This document shows positions 1 to 11,593 of a DNA stretch of 64,000 nt, piece after piece. The DNA comes from Gautieria morchelliformis (lineage: Eukaryota; Basidiomycota; Agaricomycetes; Gomphales; Gomphaceae). Positions within the stretch are counted from its first letter, which is position 1; every line of letters begins with the position of its first letter. The stretch is from NCBI GenBank assembly GCA_015179125.1, contig WHVA01000431.1, positions 33,908 to 97,907 on the forward strand, in the 5' to 3' direction. The translations under genes and the position numbers were made by a program. The notes beneath the pieces were generated by a model that worked only from the letters and a program-made list of their open reading frames with translations, made no database searches and was not told where the DNA came from.

Positions 1-181
1 GCATGACTGCTAAGTTAGTCCGAAGACGTCTATCGCTTGTTGACGGCATAACCATGGTCATTGTCGCGAACAGCAAGAATTGGTTGCCGAACATGATAAT
101 GGCGATCGGAACGAACACGGAGATGGAGTGACAAATGGTAAGACAGAGCACCTGAATATGAGAAATAGACACGTCATGACA
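1..181 (-). mobile_element. Partial LTR (family E), 5' end
   Basis: Reverse complement of the first ~180 bp of the complete 1277-bp LTR at 55891-57167, with few differences. Its terminal TGTCATGAC lies at 181 on the minus strand, and the rest of the LTR runs off the left edge of the window. The purine-rich minus-strand bases just outside (GGAGGGG) could be a polypurine tract of a minus-strand element, but no retroelement coding sequence follows, so a solo or truncated LTR is equally likely. Confidence 0.75.
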
Positions 182-307
182 GCACACCCCTCCTAGCTTC
201 GGAGTCCGACAACGTAGTGCCTTAGGACGGGGGACGAGTCCGAGGATGTAATAGTGCACCCGATACGATCTCTCGCCACCTGGTCTGTGCACGGCTCAGC
301 CCTGGGC

Positions 308-315
308 TATAAAAG
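308..315 (+). promoter_or_regulatory. TATA box of the Zn2Cys6-like gene
   Basis: TATAAAAG lies 54 bp upstream of the chosen ATG at 362, a usual distance in fungi. Seen directly; the promoter role is inferred. Confidence 0.5.
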
Positions 316-361
316 GCGTTGCGATGTGATACGACGGGTTCGTTTCACCACTCGATTTCCC

Positions 362-1701
362 ATGGCCGATAACAAGTCTCTCTCTCTTGCTGTGCTCATC
401 GAGCGAACGCGGGTTAAGTTGAAGGTTTGCCCCGAATTTCGGAGGGACTTGCGCGAAGATATGGAGGAATGGGTTGTCGTGGCTGAAGAACTCCAGGTAA
501 GAGAGTTCTTTTATTGGGTGTTTTCGCTGAACAGTCTGTTGTAGGCCGAACTGAGGACCACGTTGCATGTCGAGGCGATTGTGGATCCCGATTTCGAATG
601 TCCGTCAGATGTGGATGACCTCATGAGGGAGGTGAAGGAAGCGAAGGAGTGGCTCGGGGGCACGGGTTTCCTGCTTAGCCCCGAGTTCCTCGATGCCGAG
701 ATGAACACGGTGCAAGGCCCGACAGCGTCACGAGGCCCGTCGAAGGAACCTGAGGTAATAGGGGATGCTGCGAAGGAAGTTGAAAGTACGTGATACGTTC
801 TCGTTTGCTGGCGAGTCTAATTCGGAGCCCTGTTGAAGGTTCGGCTCCTGTTGCCGAGCCAATCGCTGCATCGTCCAAATCGCTCCGACTCTCAGCTACA
901 GGCCCGTCTGTGGGTACGAAGCGTCAACCAATGTTCCTGTCATCCGAGGACGAAGGCGACGAGGCTCCGACGCCGAAGAAGCCTCGCAAAGAACGCACTC
1001 GGAGGCCTATGCCAGAGGTCGTCACAGTTGAGCCAACTCCTGCTCATTGTCGCAAGGGTAGGGTGAATGCCCTAGTTGTGGAATCGGACAAGGTCCTGCA
1101 ATCGGTGGTGAAGCATGGCTATCCCGAGGAGGCGTATCTGCTCGGGTGGCTGATTTATAAAGGGGTAAGCGGCACATGTTTCGTTGATGTCCTTCACCTG
1201 CTGACTGTGAATTTCTCCGTAGCTCGGCGTATTGAAGAGGCCTGTGAAGTGTGGGCGATGCCTTTGCTACGGGCATACCTGCAGCGGCGATGCCGGAAAG
1301 ATGTGTGGGCGATGCATTCATGATCGCCAGGGTTGTGTCGCAGCAGAGGGTAAGTTTCCAATTTTCCCATTCCTCCTACACCGTTCGAACTCATGTGGAG
1401 TCCTTATCCCTCTCCTAGAATACGTGGCAAAGGACGAGAAGGATGGTCGAGAGCCAGCGGTAAAAGACCGAGGATCGAAAGGGAAGAGTAAGGGTAAAGG
1501 AAAGGATAAGGGATTGGCGATGGGTTCGTCCTTGATTTCGTCGAAGGGTGTTCTTGGTAGGCCTGTTGAGTCCTCTTCCCGAATATCTTCAGCTGATTCT
1601 CAGATACCCCCGAAGGCACCCGAACGTCTACGCTGGCCGGCGAGGAGAGGGTGGAGGATCTGGTGGAGAGGTCGGAGGAGTTGATGGGAAGTGTGTCTTG
1701 A
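362..1701 (+). CDS. Six-exon protein with Zn2Cys6-like cluster and C-terminal coiled coil
   Basis: I read exons 362-496, 545-785, 839-1164, 1223-1349, 1419-1556 and 1604-1701, giving 354 residues. All five introns are GT-AG, 47-69 bp, and keep the frame. Exon 4 encodes six cysteines spaced C-x2-C-x6-C-x7-C-x2-C-x6-C (about residues 244-272), the spacing of the fungal Zn2Cys6 DNA-binding cluster, but placed centrally rather than at the N-terminus. A basic stretch (KKPRKERTRR) precedes it and a lysine/glycine-rich segment follows. The last exon is heptad-like (ERVEDLVERSEELMG). TGA at 1699 ends the reading, yet the same frame stays open to 1776 with further coiled-coil residues (LNDLSGEVLELEG), so the gene may carry a late nonsense change. 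A TATA box precedes it. Function unknown; DNA binding is inferred only from cysteine spacing. Confidence 0.6.
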
Positions 1702-1940
1702 AAGCTCAACGATTTGAGCGGAGAGGTGTTAGAACTAGAGGGGGTCCAAGCGATGCTTAGGAAGCTAACGAAATAGTCTTGTAATAATTTTTTCTGTGAA
1801 CATAGAAGCGTCGTTTTTCTTGAAGTCCTAAATTGTGTGCTACGTCTTGGGTCCCTTCGGGGACTTCGCCTGGGAGTACGCGAAAGTGGCTATAAGCGAA
1901 TCCAACTGCGAGTGGTGTTCGCGAATTTTGTGCGAAGTAA

Positions 1941-2085
1941 TCGCCAGGTTCTCCAAATGTAGGGGTTGTGAGGGTTTGTATAGTGAGTAATCGCCAGGTT
2001 CTCCGAATGTAGGGGTTGTGAGGGTTTGTATAGTGAGTAATCGCCAGGTTCTCCGAATGTAGGGGTTGTGAGGGTTTGTATAGTG
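1941..2085. repeat. 50-bp tandem repeat, three copies
   Basis: Units start at 1941, 1991 and 2041 with TCGCCAGGTTCTCC and are nearly identical (one A/G difference in the first). They lie just 3' of the Zn2Cys6-like gene. No coding function seen. Confidence 0.9.
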
Positions 2086-2164
2086 CCTAAGCACTCACCC
2101 CCCCCCTTTATGGTACACGTCGCCCCGACGGGTAAAATGGGCTGGGGTGTTTCGGGACTAGTAG

Positions 2165-2650
2165 TAGTTTTGCCGTCCATGGCGAATGTACCTGATGGAA
2201 GGACCGGGGTGGGATAGAGTGGTCCAATCGCCGTGTTCGGGGCTTAACCCAAGGATCGCGGGGACGAGTATAAAGCAGCGATACGGAGGACTCGGTAGAG
2301 TGATACTCGATATGCTTCTACTGAGGTAGCGAATAGTCTGCCGTCCATGTCGAACGTCTGTGTGAAAACAGGAAGATTCAAGAGAGGAAAGGGCGAAGAA
2401 AGAAACGACACCCGGTGGAAGCGCCGAGGTGTAATAGAGTAGTCCAATCACCGCGTTCGGGGCGCAACCCGAGAATAGCGGGGACGAGTATAAAGCAGTG
2501 ATATGGAGGACTCGTTAGAGTGATGCTCGATAGGCTTTTGCTGAGGTAGCGAATAGTTCGCCGTCCATGTCGAACGTCTGTGTGAAAACAGGAAGATTCG
2601 GGATAGGAAGGGGCAAAGAAAGGAAGGGACACCTGGTGGAAGGACCGATA
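2165..2650. repeat. 220-bp tandem repeat, about 2.2 copies
   Basis: Landmarks recur at 220-bp spacing: CCGTCCATGTCGAACG at 2341 and 2561, GTCCAATC at 2222 and 2442, TATAAA at 2269 and 2489. Copies are diverged by roughly 10 percent. A further partial unit starts near 2172. Each unit holds a TATAAA motif followed by an ATG-containing stretch, so the block could be a duplicated promoter, but no gene follows in phase. Confidence 0.85.
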
Positions 2651-3090
2651 TACTACCATTAGGCGCCAAGGGGCATGCGCACAGGCCACCAATTGGATTC
2701 CCTATGTATATGGTAGCCGGTGCCTTTTTCCGCTATTCAAAGCAGCAGGTTGCCGAACATGCCGTAACAAAAACAGGGGTTCGGCTAGTATAACTCTCAG
2801 ACGTGACCATGCAACGACAAGGAACTCATGGCGCGAACAGATACAATGCTCCATAGCGATACCAATCATTGAATATCTGTATACGGTATGCCACATAGAT
2901 CAACCCTGGAGAAACTACCCATCGTTCTACCGGTGTCATCCCCTAAATCTGAGGCCCGCGCGTCACGTAGTTCGGCGGGCTCTTCCCAAAGAAATTCTTA
3001 TACACATTTTCAATGAGCAGGACATATGACATATGACATTGCTTGCTAGTAATGACAGTCCTACGTCCAAGCCACCTGGAGCTTTCTTAT
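2651..3090. other. No gene recognised
   Basis: Short frames only, with no domain, repeat or splice pattern I can support. It may hold the decayed 5' end of the F-box gene that follows. Confidence 0.4.
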
Positions 3091-4260
3091 AAGTACTTGA
3101 CATTTGCAGACTTGTCGCGTTTTCCATGGAACGATCCGAGATGCGTTGATCTTGCAGTATCGCATGGAGCTTGCTGTTGCAGGTGTGTTGAAGATGCACA
3201 CACGGATTCTCGGCATTCAATTCCTGAACGACTTGCTCCAACTCCAAACTATCGAACAAGGCTGGGCCGACCTTCAAGCTTCACTTCCGCCAGAAACACA
3301 CCCTCCACTGTCCTCCGGGTCACCTATGGGAGCTTTATGGTGGTGTCCTGGCTCGCGGCATTGAAACGTCGATGACGACGCGTGGACTGGCGTTCATGCG
3401 GCTGCCCTCGGCGGCACATGGATCTCCTGTGCACACCTGGGAACATGTGAATATGGGGTAACCATACGGGATTTCGCAATGGACCTTGCACAGTGACATC
3501 CTAGTCGTGACCGCCGAAAGTGAGACTCTCGCAGTGTGCGTATCATTGATCTCTTAGCTGTGTTCGTTGCCCTATTTCTCATGTAGGCCTGCTGGACGGT
3601 TGCGCGAGTATCCGATCCATTTGCGTGCCATGAGTAGTGGTGGAAACCATCCTAATGCCTCTGATCCCATTCTATCTTGTATCCCCGTCCCCACTCCCTC
3701 AATGCTCACCATCCAGGTTATAGGTGACTTCCTCGCCTTCCTTTTTCGCTCTTTCCTAGGCGATTCCAGTGGCAAGCCTTTTATTTGGAATTGGAAGACT
3801 GGCAGACATCTCAAGCCTTCCGTTTTTCGCTGACAGTGCTTACTATGTTATAGTCCTTAGAATCCATAGACAATGCCAGTACGAGGTTTTCATTTCTCTC
3901 ACCGAGACATTTTGTAGGGAGGTGCACCCTGGAGCAGCAACCTCAACTTGATGTGTACGACTTTCTCGCCGTTAGTCTCGAAGGATCCCCAAAACCGCTA
4001 ATCGTCAGAAGATATCCTCTGCCACAGGGAGCTCAAGACGCAGAATTGTTACCTCAGGATCCTGACCCGATCCGATCCGACTCCAGAAACCTCCTCACTT
4101 CTCTCTACTGGCAACTCTTTTCGCTCTGCGCCATCTTCCCGTCTATTGGCCTGTCAGCATGGATTTTCGTATCCGGGAGGTGCCCCGTCAAAGTTATGTG
4201 CTCCTCGTACATCACTTCTCACTTCTCGAAGAAGTGGAGCGCACCTCGATGCTGAACGAC
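3091..4260 (+). pseudogene. Relic of an agaricomycete F-box family protein
   Basis: Fragments in changing frames follow, in order, the pattern I know from the large F-box-like family of agaricomycetes. First comes a post-F-box helix (ILQYRMELAVAG, ~3140-3190). Then a segment ending in aromatic W (~3250-3280), GGVLARG and GLAFMRLPSAA (~3340-3420), RDFAMDLAQ (~3465-3490), and SDILVVTAESETLAV after a frame change (~3493-3540). A possible intron ends in TAG near 3585. After it come HLRAMSSGGNHPNASDP (~3615-3665), IQVIGDFLAFLF (~3710-3750), WNWKTG (~3790), VYDFLAVSLEG (~3950) and DFRIREVPRQSYVLLVHH (~4157-4215). Several frameshifts and stops break it. In the intact family such proteins are thought to act in ubiquitin ligase complexes; here no product is expected. 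Confidence 0.55.
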
Positions 4261-5407
4261 ATGTTTACGACATGTTTGTCCCCTGGGAAAACTGAGACCC
4301 ATAAAAGACCAGAATGATGCATACATTGGTTAAGATGTATAGGGGAATGTGCTACAGCGCATGTTTAAATGGGACCCGGTCCAACGCAAAGTCGCAGACT
4401 GATAGGAATGCATATCGCGGGGCCAGTCCCATTGAGACCCCCAACTGCTTGCGGGTCCTCAAACTTCCAACGGCTGATGGGATAGGTTCTGTGAAAGGCA
4501 GGGAAAGCAGTGGAAGACGTAGGTGTCTGAGAAATTAGCGTTTGAAAGCGACATGGTCTGTAACCAACTCACCGTGCCGCTTGTTCATTGACAGGGCGTG
4601 CCGCAATGCGATCAGCGATCGGGAGCTGATAATAATGAGATACCATTCACTGCCGGGGACGACTTGCAAATCAAGTAGAAGCGTCATACACGAGGAGTTT
4701 CTACCGATAGTTTTCATCAGCTGCCCGTGCTGAACGAAGAGAGAAAGGTAATGGAAGAAATTCTTGGTAGATGTCTCTCTCCTACAATGGTTCCAAGCAA
4801 ATTGGAATGCTTGGACAGCCGCCAGGTATACGTGTGTCGGCATTTAGCAGGGATGCACAGAAGGGTCGGCTGGGGAACGACTGCGCTGTTGTACTTCCTT
4901 CGCTAATTGTGCGATATCTACCATCGTACTCAGGTATCTACTGCGCAAATTCTGCGTGGATTCAGGCACGGAAGTCAAGTGTGCCTTTCGGGTCGAGTCG
5001 TCAATGGGAACCGTAGTATAAGTAGACATCCGGAAGAAAGTCGAGTACGCACACTAATTAAGGTCGCACAGGAATTGACCATGCTTCCGCAACGCGGGGA
5101 TTACAGTAAGACGGATAAGAAGTGTCCCTTCAGGACAAATATAAGCAGTTTTATATGGGAATAAAGGTATGCTGTACGGAGCAAGACGGAGTAAGCAACG
5201 GTAAGGTACCATGGATAGCCAAATTGCCAGAGATGCTGCCATAGCCTCTGTATACGAGCGGTCCTCTGCGGCAAACCGACTTCGAGCACGCAAAATATGG
5301 GTGTGGGTGGAAAATCGTTCAGAGGGGAACGCGCATGGGTCACATGTGATCGGCCCATGTGACGGCCAGCCGCGGCCAATGCCGCTCAAGTGCGGTATCT
5401 TCTGACT
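4261..5407. other. No supported gene
   Basis: Only short overlapping frames on both strands. The first ~250 bp may be the decayed C-terminus of the F-box relic (a VPWEN-like stretch near 4275). Nothing else recognised. Confidence 0.4.
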
Positions 5408-7448
5408 TCAATCGTTCATCATACGATCCAGCGAGGCAGTTTGCATCAGGCTCTCAAATTTCAATGAATTGGTCGGTATGGGATGTATGCCTTCTACGAG
5501 CACCTGATTCTCAAATTTCATATGGGCCAACTCGTTGAAAACCCTCATGTCCTCCGCGATGTCTTGCCTTTGCGTGAAAAGGCTTTTGTGGCCACATCAT
5601 CTATCTCCTTGTCGCTGGGCGGCTTCCAGCACGTCTGCTCCAGATGTCGCCGAAGATTAGCCTTCCGGGCGTACGTCGTCAGCACACCATATATTTTGCA
5701 CCCGTAGGGGCACGGCACCTCCAGCTCCTCCGCACGGCGAAGGTCAGCCTCACCAGATAGGTCCATGGACCCATTCTTAATGCGCCTAAGCTCACGCCTG
5801 AGGTGGGACTTGAAGTGCCGTTTGCGGTTGATGGAAACATCTGCGCCGCATGTCTTGCCGCATCCACTGTCCAAACGGCACTGGTGTGAGTGCTGTGCCG
5901 TCTCCGTATGCTCTGCATCGCCGTCAACGCTATTTGATGGCTCGGGGTGCGGGCTTGGAGAGGAAGGTACTGGATCTGGCTGCATACCCAGCGATCCCGC
6001 CGTCTCCAAACTGGCAACATTTGCTGCCGGTGGGGTGGCCGTGGTGGTCCACGCCACCCCTTGGTTGTAATTTATTTGTTTGTTTGAGATGGTGGGCCTG
6101 TAGCATGCGTCAGGGTTATGTCTCTGTCTGTCGCGCACACGCGAAGCCACGCACATGTTCTGTCCACCATCAGTGTAGTTTCTCCCTCCGCTATCATAGG
6201 ACGTTCCCTGATAGGGTAGTGTACCATTGTCACTGTATGGCACATTTACCGATGGGAGGTAAAAACCCCTAGTATCTTGATCACTTGAGAACTAGATCAG
6301 ATATGTACTATTACATCCATAAAAAATATTTGCCTACCCGAGGTCTTCCATCAAGCCTGGATATGAGCTGAAGGTCCAGCCTGTCTGACCACTGGGACCC
6401 GCGTGGCATGAGATTGGCCCAAGCTCTTCCATGCCATGCTTAGAAGCATTATCGGCATGGGCTGCTTGCGGTAGAAAACTTGGTCCTGTGTCTGGACCCC
6501 TTATAACCATGTCAGATATGCGTTATTACACAAAAAGGTTTGCGCCTACCCGAAGTATTCCGTTGAATCCTCATCAAATGTCCCGTCTGTATGTCCACTG
6601 GGGGGAAATTCTTCCCTCACAAATTGCTGGTATTCTGAGCCTGAGCCACTTCCAGAGAGTGGTGCGCCATTCAGAGGTTGGCATGGATCACAGTGATCCA
6701 TCGGGTGATAATCTCCTTCCGGCTGCCGGCTTAAGAACAAGATAATGAATTTTCTATTGTCACGTATAACGGCAACGAGCTTACCCGAAAGCATATTCGT
6801 CCACACGATAGCCGACAGGTGAGCTTGTCGAGCCAGTGTGATGAACCGCGCCGGTGTCGGGTATGTCCTGCCGGACGGAATGGTACTCAGCTGAGCGCTG
6901 AGCACTGCTGGCCGCTGCGCTGTTCTGGAGTATCCTGTCGCCGTAAACCTGGTCGAAGTTGCCTATCGGCGGTGCGCAATGCTGCCGTTCCTGTTGGGCG
7001 CTTGGAAGAAGGTCAGTACTGGTCTAACGTGCCATGGGATGCTCATCCCTACCCATAACCTGAAAATATCAGACCAGACAAGTCGTATGGGACATGTTGC
7101 GTCCCTGGTTGATCGGCCACTGGTCCACCGGCAGCACATGGTGGACACTGCGGAACAAACCCGTGTGCCGTCAGAAGCGGCGCATTTCTGTGTGTGGGCC
7201 AGTGAGCTTTTCTTCACTCTGACAGAACCTGGCGAAACATACTGAGAGGGCTGACCGGCGTTATCAGTCCAATATGGGGTGACCGAGGTGCCTCCAACAA
7301 GCTGTCCTAGGTGATACTCTAACAGCCATGCTTGTGGGTCGGCAGGTGCTTCCTGCTGAGAGTGATCTGCAGGAGCATAATACGTGGGGGCGTATGCGGC
7401 CGAGATCTCGTCACTGCTATAGTGCGTGTAGGTGGTGTGCGACGCCAT
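5408..7448 (-). CDS. C2H2-like zinc-finger protein, multi-exon
   Basis: Minus-strand gene starting MASHTTYTHYSSDE at 7448. Supported exons: 7448-7218, 7147 to about 7075, about 7010-6785, 6729-6550, 6499-6338 and 6268 onward; introns 7148-7217, 6730-6784, 6500-6549 and 6269-6337 are GT-AG. The last three listed introns all have phase 2. The boundaries between 7010 and 7075 are not resolved. The long N-terminal part is low-complexity, rich in S, G, P and Q. The last exon holds two Cys/His-rich segments, CRLDSGCGKTCGADV..H..H near residue 140 of that exon and CPYGCKIYG..H..C, resembling diverged C2H2 fingers as in fungal transcription regulators. The frame stops at 5545, but another frame stays open to TGA at 5408-5410 and looks coding (DIAEDMRVFNELAHMKFE), so a one-base indel near 5570 has probably clipped the natural C-terminus. 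The start lies inside an inverted repeat (7441-8175). Confidence 0.6.
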
Positions 7449-8175
7449 CTGGGATCAGAGTATGTTGCGGTAAGGAAACGAGCGCAAGCCCTCTATATAT
7501 CTACTTCGAGCATTCCACAAATAGTCAGCCTAGTCCACGATTGCGTTGAGTCCGATACGCTGAGAACGGCGTTATAGAGTTTACAACGTGTCAAAAACGT
7601 TGAAGCACGCATCAACGCCACGCAGATAACAGGACAAGCGTCATGGGTTAAGCATTTCAAATACAATGGCTGTGCTCTCAATGATACAAATTTGAATACA
7701 GAATATAGGAACAGGGAAAAGGAAAGGAAGTGACGCACTTGGTCCAGTATCCTGGAGAATCACCCATCTTCACATGGAATAGATTGTGGTATGGCTTGGT
7801 TCATTGTGACCTCATTAGGCTCGGTTTAAGTCACGTCCTGGAGAATTAAATATTTGTGTACCAATATCCAGTGCTCAAGGCCTCCTAGTCGGGGAGCAAG
7901 TTCGGATAGATCCTGTCGAGTCGCAATAATAAGGCGTGCCTGACACCCTACCCACGAGGGGTAAATGCTAGCTTCTATCCAAGAATATCTCACCATGTTT
8001 TGAGCAATCACAGAAGAACGAGAAATTATTCCGGGTGTACATGAGTGCCAAAGTGCCATCGGGGTTTACAAACGTTTCCTGGCAGTGCCTCTATTTATGG
8101 ATGTGGAAGGATGGCACTGCTGAGGACAGCTTCGACCTGTGAAGGTTTGTAAGTAGCATGTGTCTGTTGCATTCC
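7441..8175. repeat. Left arm of imperfect inverted repeat
   Basis: Reverse complement of 9025-9708, about 80-85 percent alike where I compared it, with many small indels. Matched landmarks include the ATGGCGTC start of the zinc-finger gene (7448), the GAGAGCACAGCC stretch (~7670), and ACAGACACATGC near the inner end. The arm covers the gene's promoter and 5' leader. Confidence 0.8.
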
Positions 8176-9024
8176 AACGCACCTATTTCGAAGTATTACC
8201 GCCAGCGAGCCGGAGCGTGAGCCTCTCGGAACCCAATACTTTATCATCACTAATCGCCATTCGCCAGGCTCACTTCCACTGATTATCAGTGAGCTCTGCC
8301 GTGCAATTCAGCCACACCCACATTCCCTCGATCCTCCGGCCACCCCGCCCACGGTCGTGACACCGGGATGCTGTTTGCTACTCGGAAACATTTTTACAAT
8401 TACAGGCCATGGAATGTGTATGTGGAATGATCAGACACAACCAAACTCACCTTCTGCTTGGTAATCATGTCGTTTCGACGATGTTTGCTCCGCATCAGAA
8501 GCTTCAAGTTAATTCGGATTGTGGACGTTCCGCTCACTGTACACTTCAGTTTTACGAACCCCACCGTTTTGAGGCAGAGCAATCGACTTGAACACTCGCT
8601 AACCAATGCAGAGTCAAGGAGTGATAATTTGCAGATCGGGGAATAATTCATAATGGCTAAATCCACGCTCATTACATATACAGAGAATACACGACATCAC
8701 ACTCGCAATCAGAGCCGGGGGTGGGTATAATCACTGGTACCTAGTAGACTATCAGATGAAGGACAAAAAAGTCCCTCAAGTGGTCATCCGAATGCACGGA
8801 GCCTCAAACACGTCCTTCGTAGTCGCCTGCAGGCTGGAACGCAGCCTTCCCCGTCATTTTCAGCGCGAGGCAATTCACCCTATGCGCGAACTGCACCGCG
8901 CGGCCTTCCACGCTCCCGCGCCCATCCTCGTCGGCACCAGGGCTGCGCTCGCGCTCGTCGCACCCCACCCTGCTGTCAAGCATCATCATAGACTCCACGC
9001 CGACACTGCGGCACTCGCTTCCCC
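8176..9024. other. Spacer between inverted-repeat arms
   Basis: 849 bp unique spacer. Frames here are short and lack recognisable domains. The right part (8880-9000) is GC-rich, rich in GCGC and CTCGTCG; nothing else supported. Confidence 0.4.
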
Positions 9025-9708
9025 GAATACAACAGACACGTGTTACTTGCAAGCCTTGACAGGTCGAAGCTGTCCTCGGCAGCGCCATCCTTCCACGAGT
9101 CCGTAAATAGAGGCATGCCAGGAAACGTTTTATAATTTACATAAACCCCGATGCCATGGCACTTTGGCGCGGCCCTCATGTACACTGGGAATATTTTCTC
9201 GGGCTTCTGTGCAATGGTCAACATTTGACTGTTCCCTGAGTGCCTCACGCCTTCAAGTTGGGCGCCGGAAATTGACTTGCATCAAAATACTGAGTTTGCA
9301 TAATGACACCAGGGTCGGCCCGCGCAATCGATGGAATGGAAAGATGGTGTGATTCTACCTAAGAGGAGTGGATCAAGTGAGTCACTTCCCTTCGATTCTA
9401 ACGTATCTTTTTGGATTGTTGAGAGCACAGCCGTTGTATTTGAAATCCAACCGCTTAACCCAGGCTTCTTTTTGTGGATCTGCGAGGTGTTGGTCCGTGT
9501 TCCTCAGACGCATTTGCTGAACAGCTGTGCTTTGGATGCTATCTGGTATCAATGTTTTGACACGTTGTAGACTCTATAATGCCGTTCTCAGGGTATCGGA
9601 CTCAACGCAGTCGTGCATTAGGTTAACTATTCGTGGAATGACCCAAGTAGATATATGAAGGACATGCGTTCATTTCCCTGTCGCAGCACACTCTGATTCT
9701 AGATGGCG
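9025..9708. repeat. Right arm of imperfect inverted repeat
   Basis: Mirror of 7441-8175. At its outer end it carries ATGGCGTCCCATACT (from 9703) on the plus strand, matching the first codons of the minus-strand zinc-finger gene, but the frame soon stops and similarity ends. It is therefore a duplicated promoter and start without the gene body. Confidence 0.8.
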
Positions 9709-11062
9709 TCCCATACTGTCGGACTAGTGTCGGTACTTAGTAGGTCTCATAGCTCCACAGATGGATATATCTAATATCCTTTTAAAGAACTCTAAGTACG
9801 TCAATTTGGCACAACAAGTCTTTTTAAGATCTCCTTTTTCTGTAACCTTTTTTATGGCATTATTATACAGTAAAATCAGGAATTAAATTTCTTACACTAT
9901 TATCTCTCAGCATAAAAAAAGGCATGTTAAAAGCAACCCATGAGAACTACACTCCATGTCATTGGAACAACTTTGATAAATGTTCTTAGAATAGTGTTAT
10001 GGCCATGCAGCTCAACTCCACCACCTCTGCACCACCTCCACATCACTTCGAAACCACCTCCAACTCTATTCTGCAACCTCCACAGCCCTCGACCCTTGAC
10101 TCGCTTTGGTCCTTCTGCACCCCCTTTGGACTCTATTCTGTTATTGGATTCTAGGAGGACATTTCCTAGGGGCATACATCATCATCAATGGATTATCCAC
10201 CTAGGGGCACATAGCATCATCATTGACATCATTGGTGATGTATGCACTCCTAATCCAATGTTCCATAGGGTTTTACCCCTGTTCATCACTGTATAAGTAG
10301 CTAGGACTTTAGCTACAACAACTCATTGGTTTTAGCCCATTCACTCACATTGTTGAGTCCGGTCAAGTGAGTTAACAGTGTCCTCACTATCAGTCTCAAG
10401 TTTCTTTTCTCTATCTTCCCTGCGCTCGAGTTAATGCGCAGACTCCTCCCAGTCCTTCCCATTTTGGCAAGGCAATGAAATAATGAAATAACATATTCAT
10501 CGGCCCTCTGTAGTTGAGCCTTAGCACAGCAGGATGCCAAGTCGGGAACATCAGGAGTCCTGTTTGTTATGATGTCCATTAGACTTACATTCCCCTTGTT
10601 CTTTTGCCTATTGTTCTTGACTCTACCTTGCACCCCCTTGTAGTTCTCTTGTTCCACATTAGTCAGTTACTCTGTTTGTTATAGTTACTTCTGCTTGCAC
10701 CAGAATTGCTTACTCTTGCCTCATTACTTGTTGTTCCAGCTCTTTGCATAAAACTCAGTCATGTATACTCTCTGTTTCTGCAATGAGATAATTGAGTTCA
10801 ATAAGTTATTCCCTCTGCACTGTCTCCTGTTCTTAGCATAGTGAGTTTGCAAGATCTCTGTCTTTCCACCTTCCAACCTTGGGTCTTCTGACTTCTGACA
10901 TCTGACCTCCGACCTTCGACTTAGCTCTATTCTTGAACCCATCTCCCCTCCATCTCTTCCAACTTCTGACTTCCATTCTGAAATACTTAGGATGATAGAT
11001 CATTGTGGGTGCAACACACAAATTGGAGCCACTGTCCTTTTAGATCCGAACTCTGGGATTCT
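9709..11062. other. Unassigned; possible old LTR fragment
   Basis: No gene supported. Contains an imperfect inverted repeat (GCATACATCATCATC at ~10171, mirrored at 10231-10246), a TATAAG motif near 10290, and pyrimidine-rich stretches, a composition like a retroelement LTR, but I could not find paired ends or a target duplication. 10855-10970 has short direct repeats of CTTCTGAC/CTTCCAAC type. Confidence 0.35.
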
Positions 11063-11294
11063 TGTAAGAGATATGCTCTTAGACCCTTGTATCACAAGGG
11101 CAAGCAGAACTCAACCAATATGGGGTATTCCATGTGCTACATAGTGACAGGGTAAGGTAAGTTAAGATGAGGAACTGTAGTGTGGTTCCTATGCAAGAAC
11201 TATACAGTGGATCCTTAAAGATCCATTGGCATTAGCTAATTACTCGAGTAGCATGCTTGCCTTAGGGGCAATGCCGGTAAATAGGGTATTTACA
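11063..11294 (-). mobile_element. 3' LTR of Gypsy-1 copy Y
   Basis: Starts TGTAAG and ends TTTACA on the plus strand, and aligns along its length with the Gypsy-1 LTRs at 45764-45976 and 60503-60719 (shared ACTATACAGTGG block and CAGAACT..ACCAA block). It is followed by CCCTCCCCCTCT (11295-11306), the complement of a polypurine tract AGAGGGGGAGGG, which fixes the element on the minus strand. Confidence 0.8.
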
Positions 11295-11593
11295 CCCTCC
11301 CCCTCTATGAACAACTCAGGGATCACTCATAAAGATCCCTGGTGATATAATTGGTCGCTGCATCTGACATGTTGATATTGTCATATGGGGCCGTAGGACT
11401 GTGGGGGTCCATCGGTAGATATGAGTCATGGGTGGGGGGCATTGAGTGAGAATTTGATGCCCATTTCCTGCTAGAAGGCTGCCTTGGCGACTGGGTTGTT
11501 CACTGGCGAAGGGCACCATGTAACAGCTAGCTCTTGGTGTAGCTGTGTTCGGGCAGTCCTTGATGCCATGTCCGATGTCATGGTGGCTCTTTC

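Noticed and set aside
2100..2165. Possible Helitron end: ACGTCGCCCCGACGGG hairpin then ACTAGT at ~2158
   Set aside because: The stem is only 5 bp and lies ~29 bases from CTAG, too far for a Helitron 3' end.
8756..9106. GC-rich 116-codon plus-strand frame and 94-codon minus-strand frame in the inverted-repeat spacer
   Set aside because: No domain, splice site or start context; frames overlap antiparallel in GC-rich DNA and look like chance.
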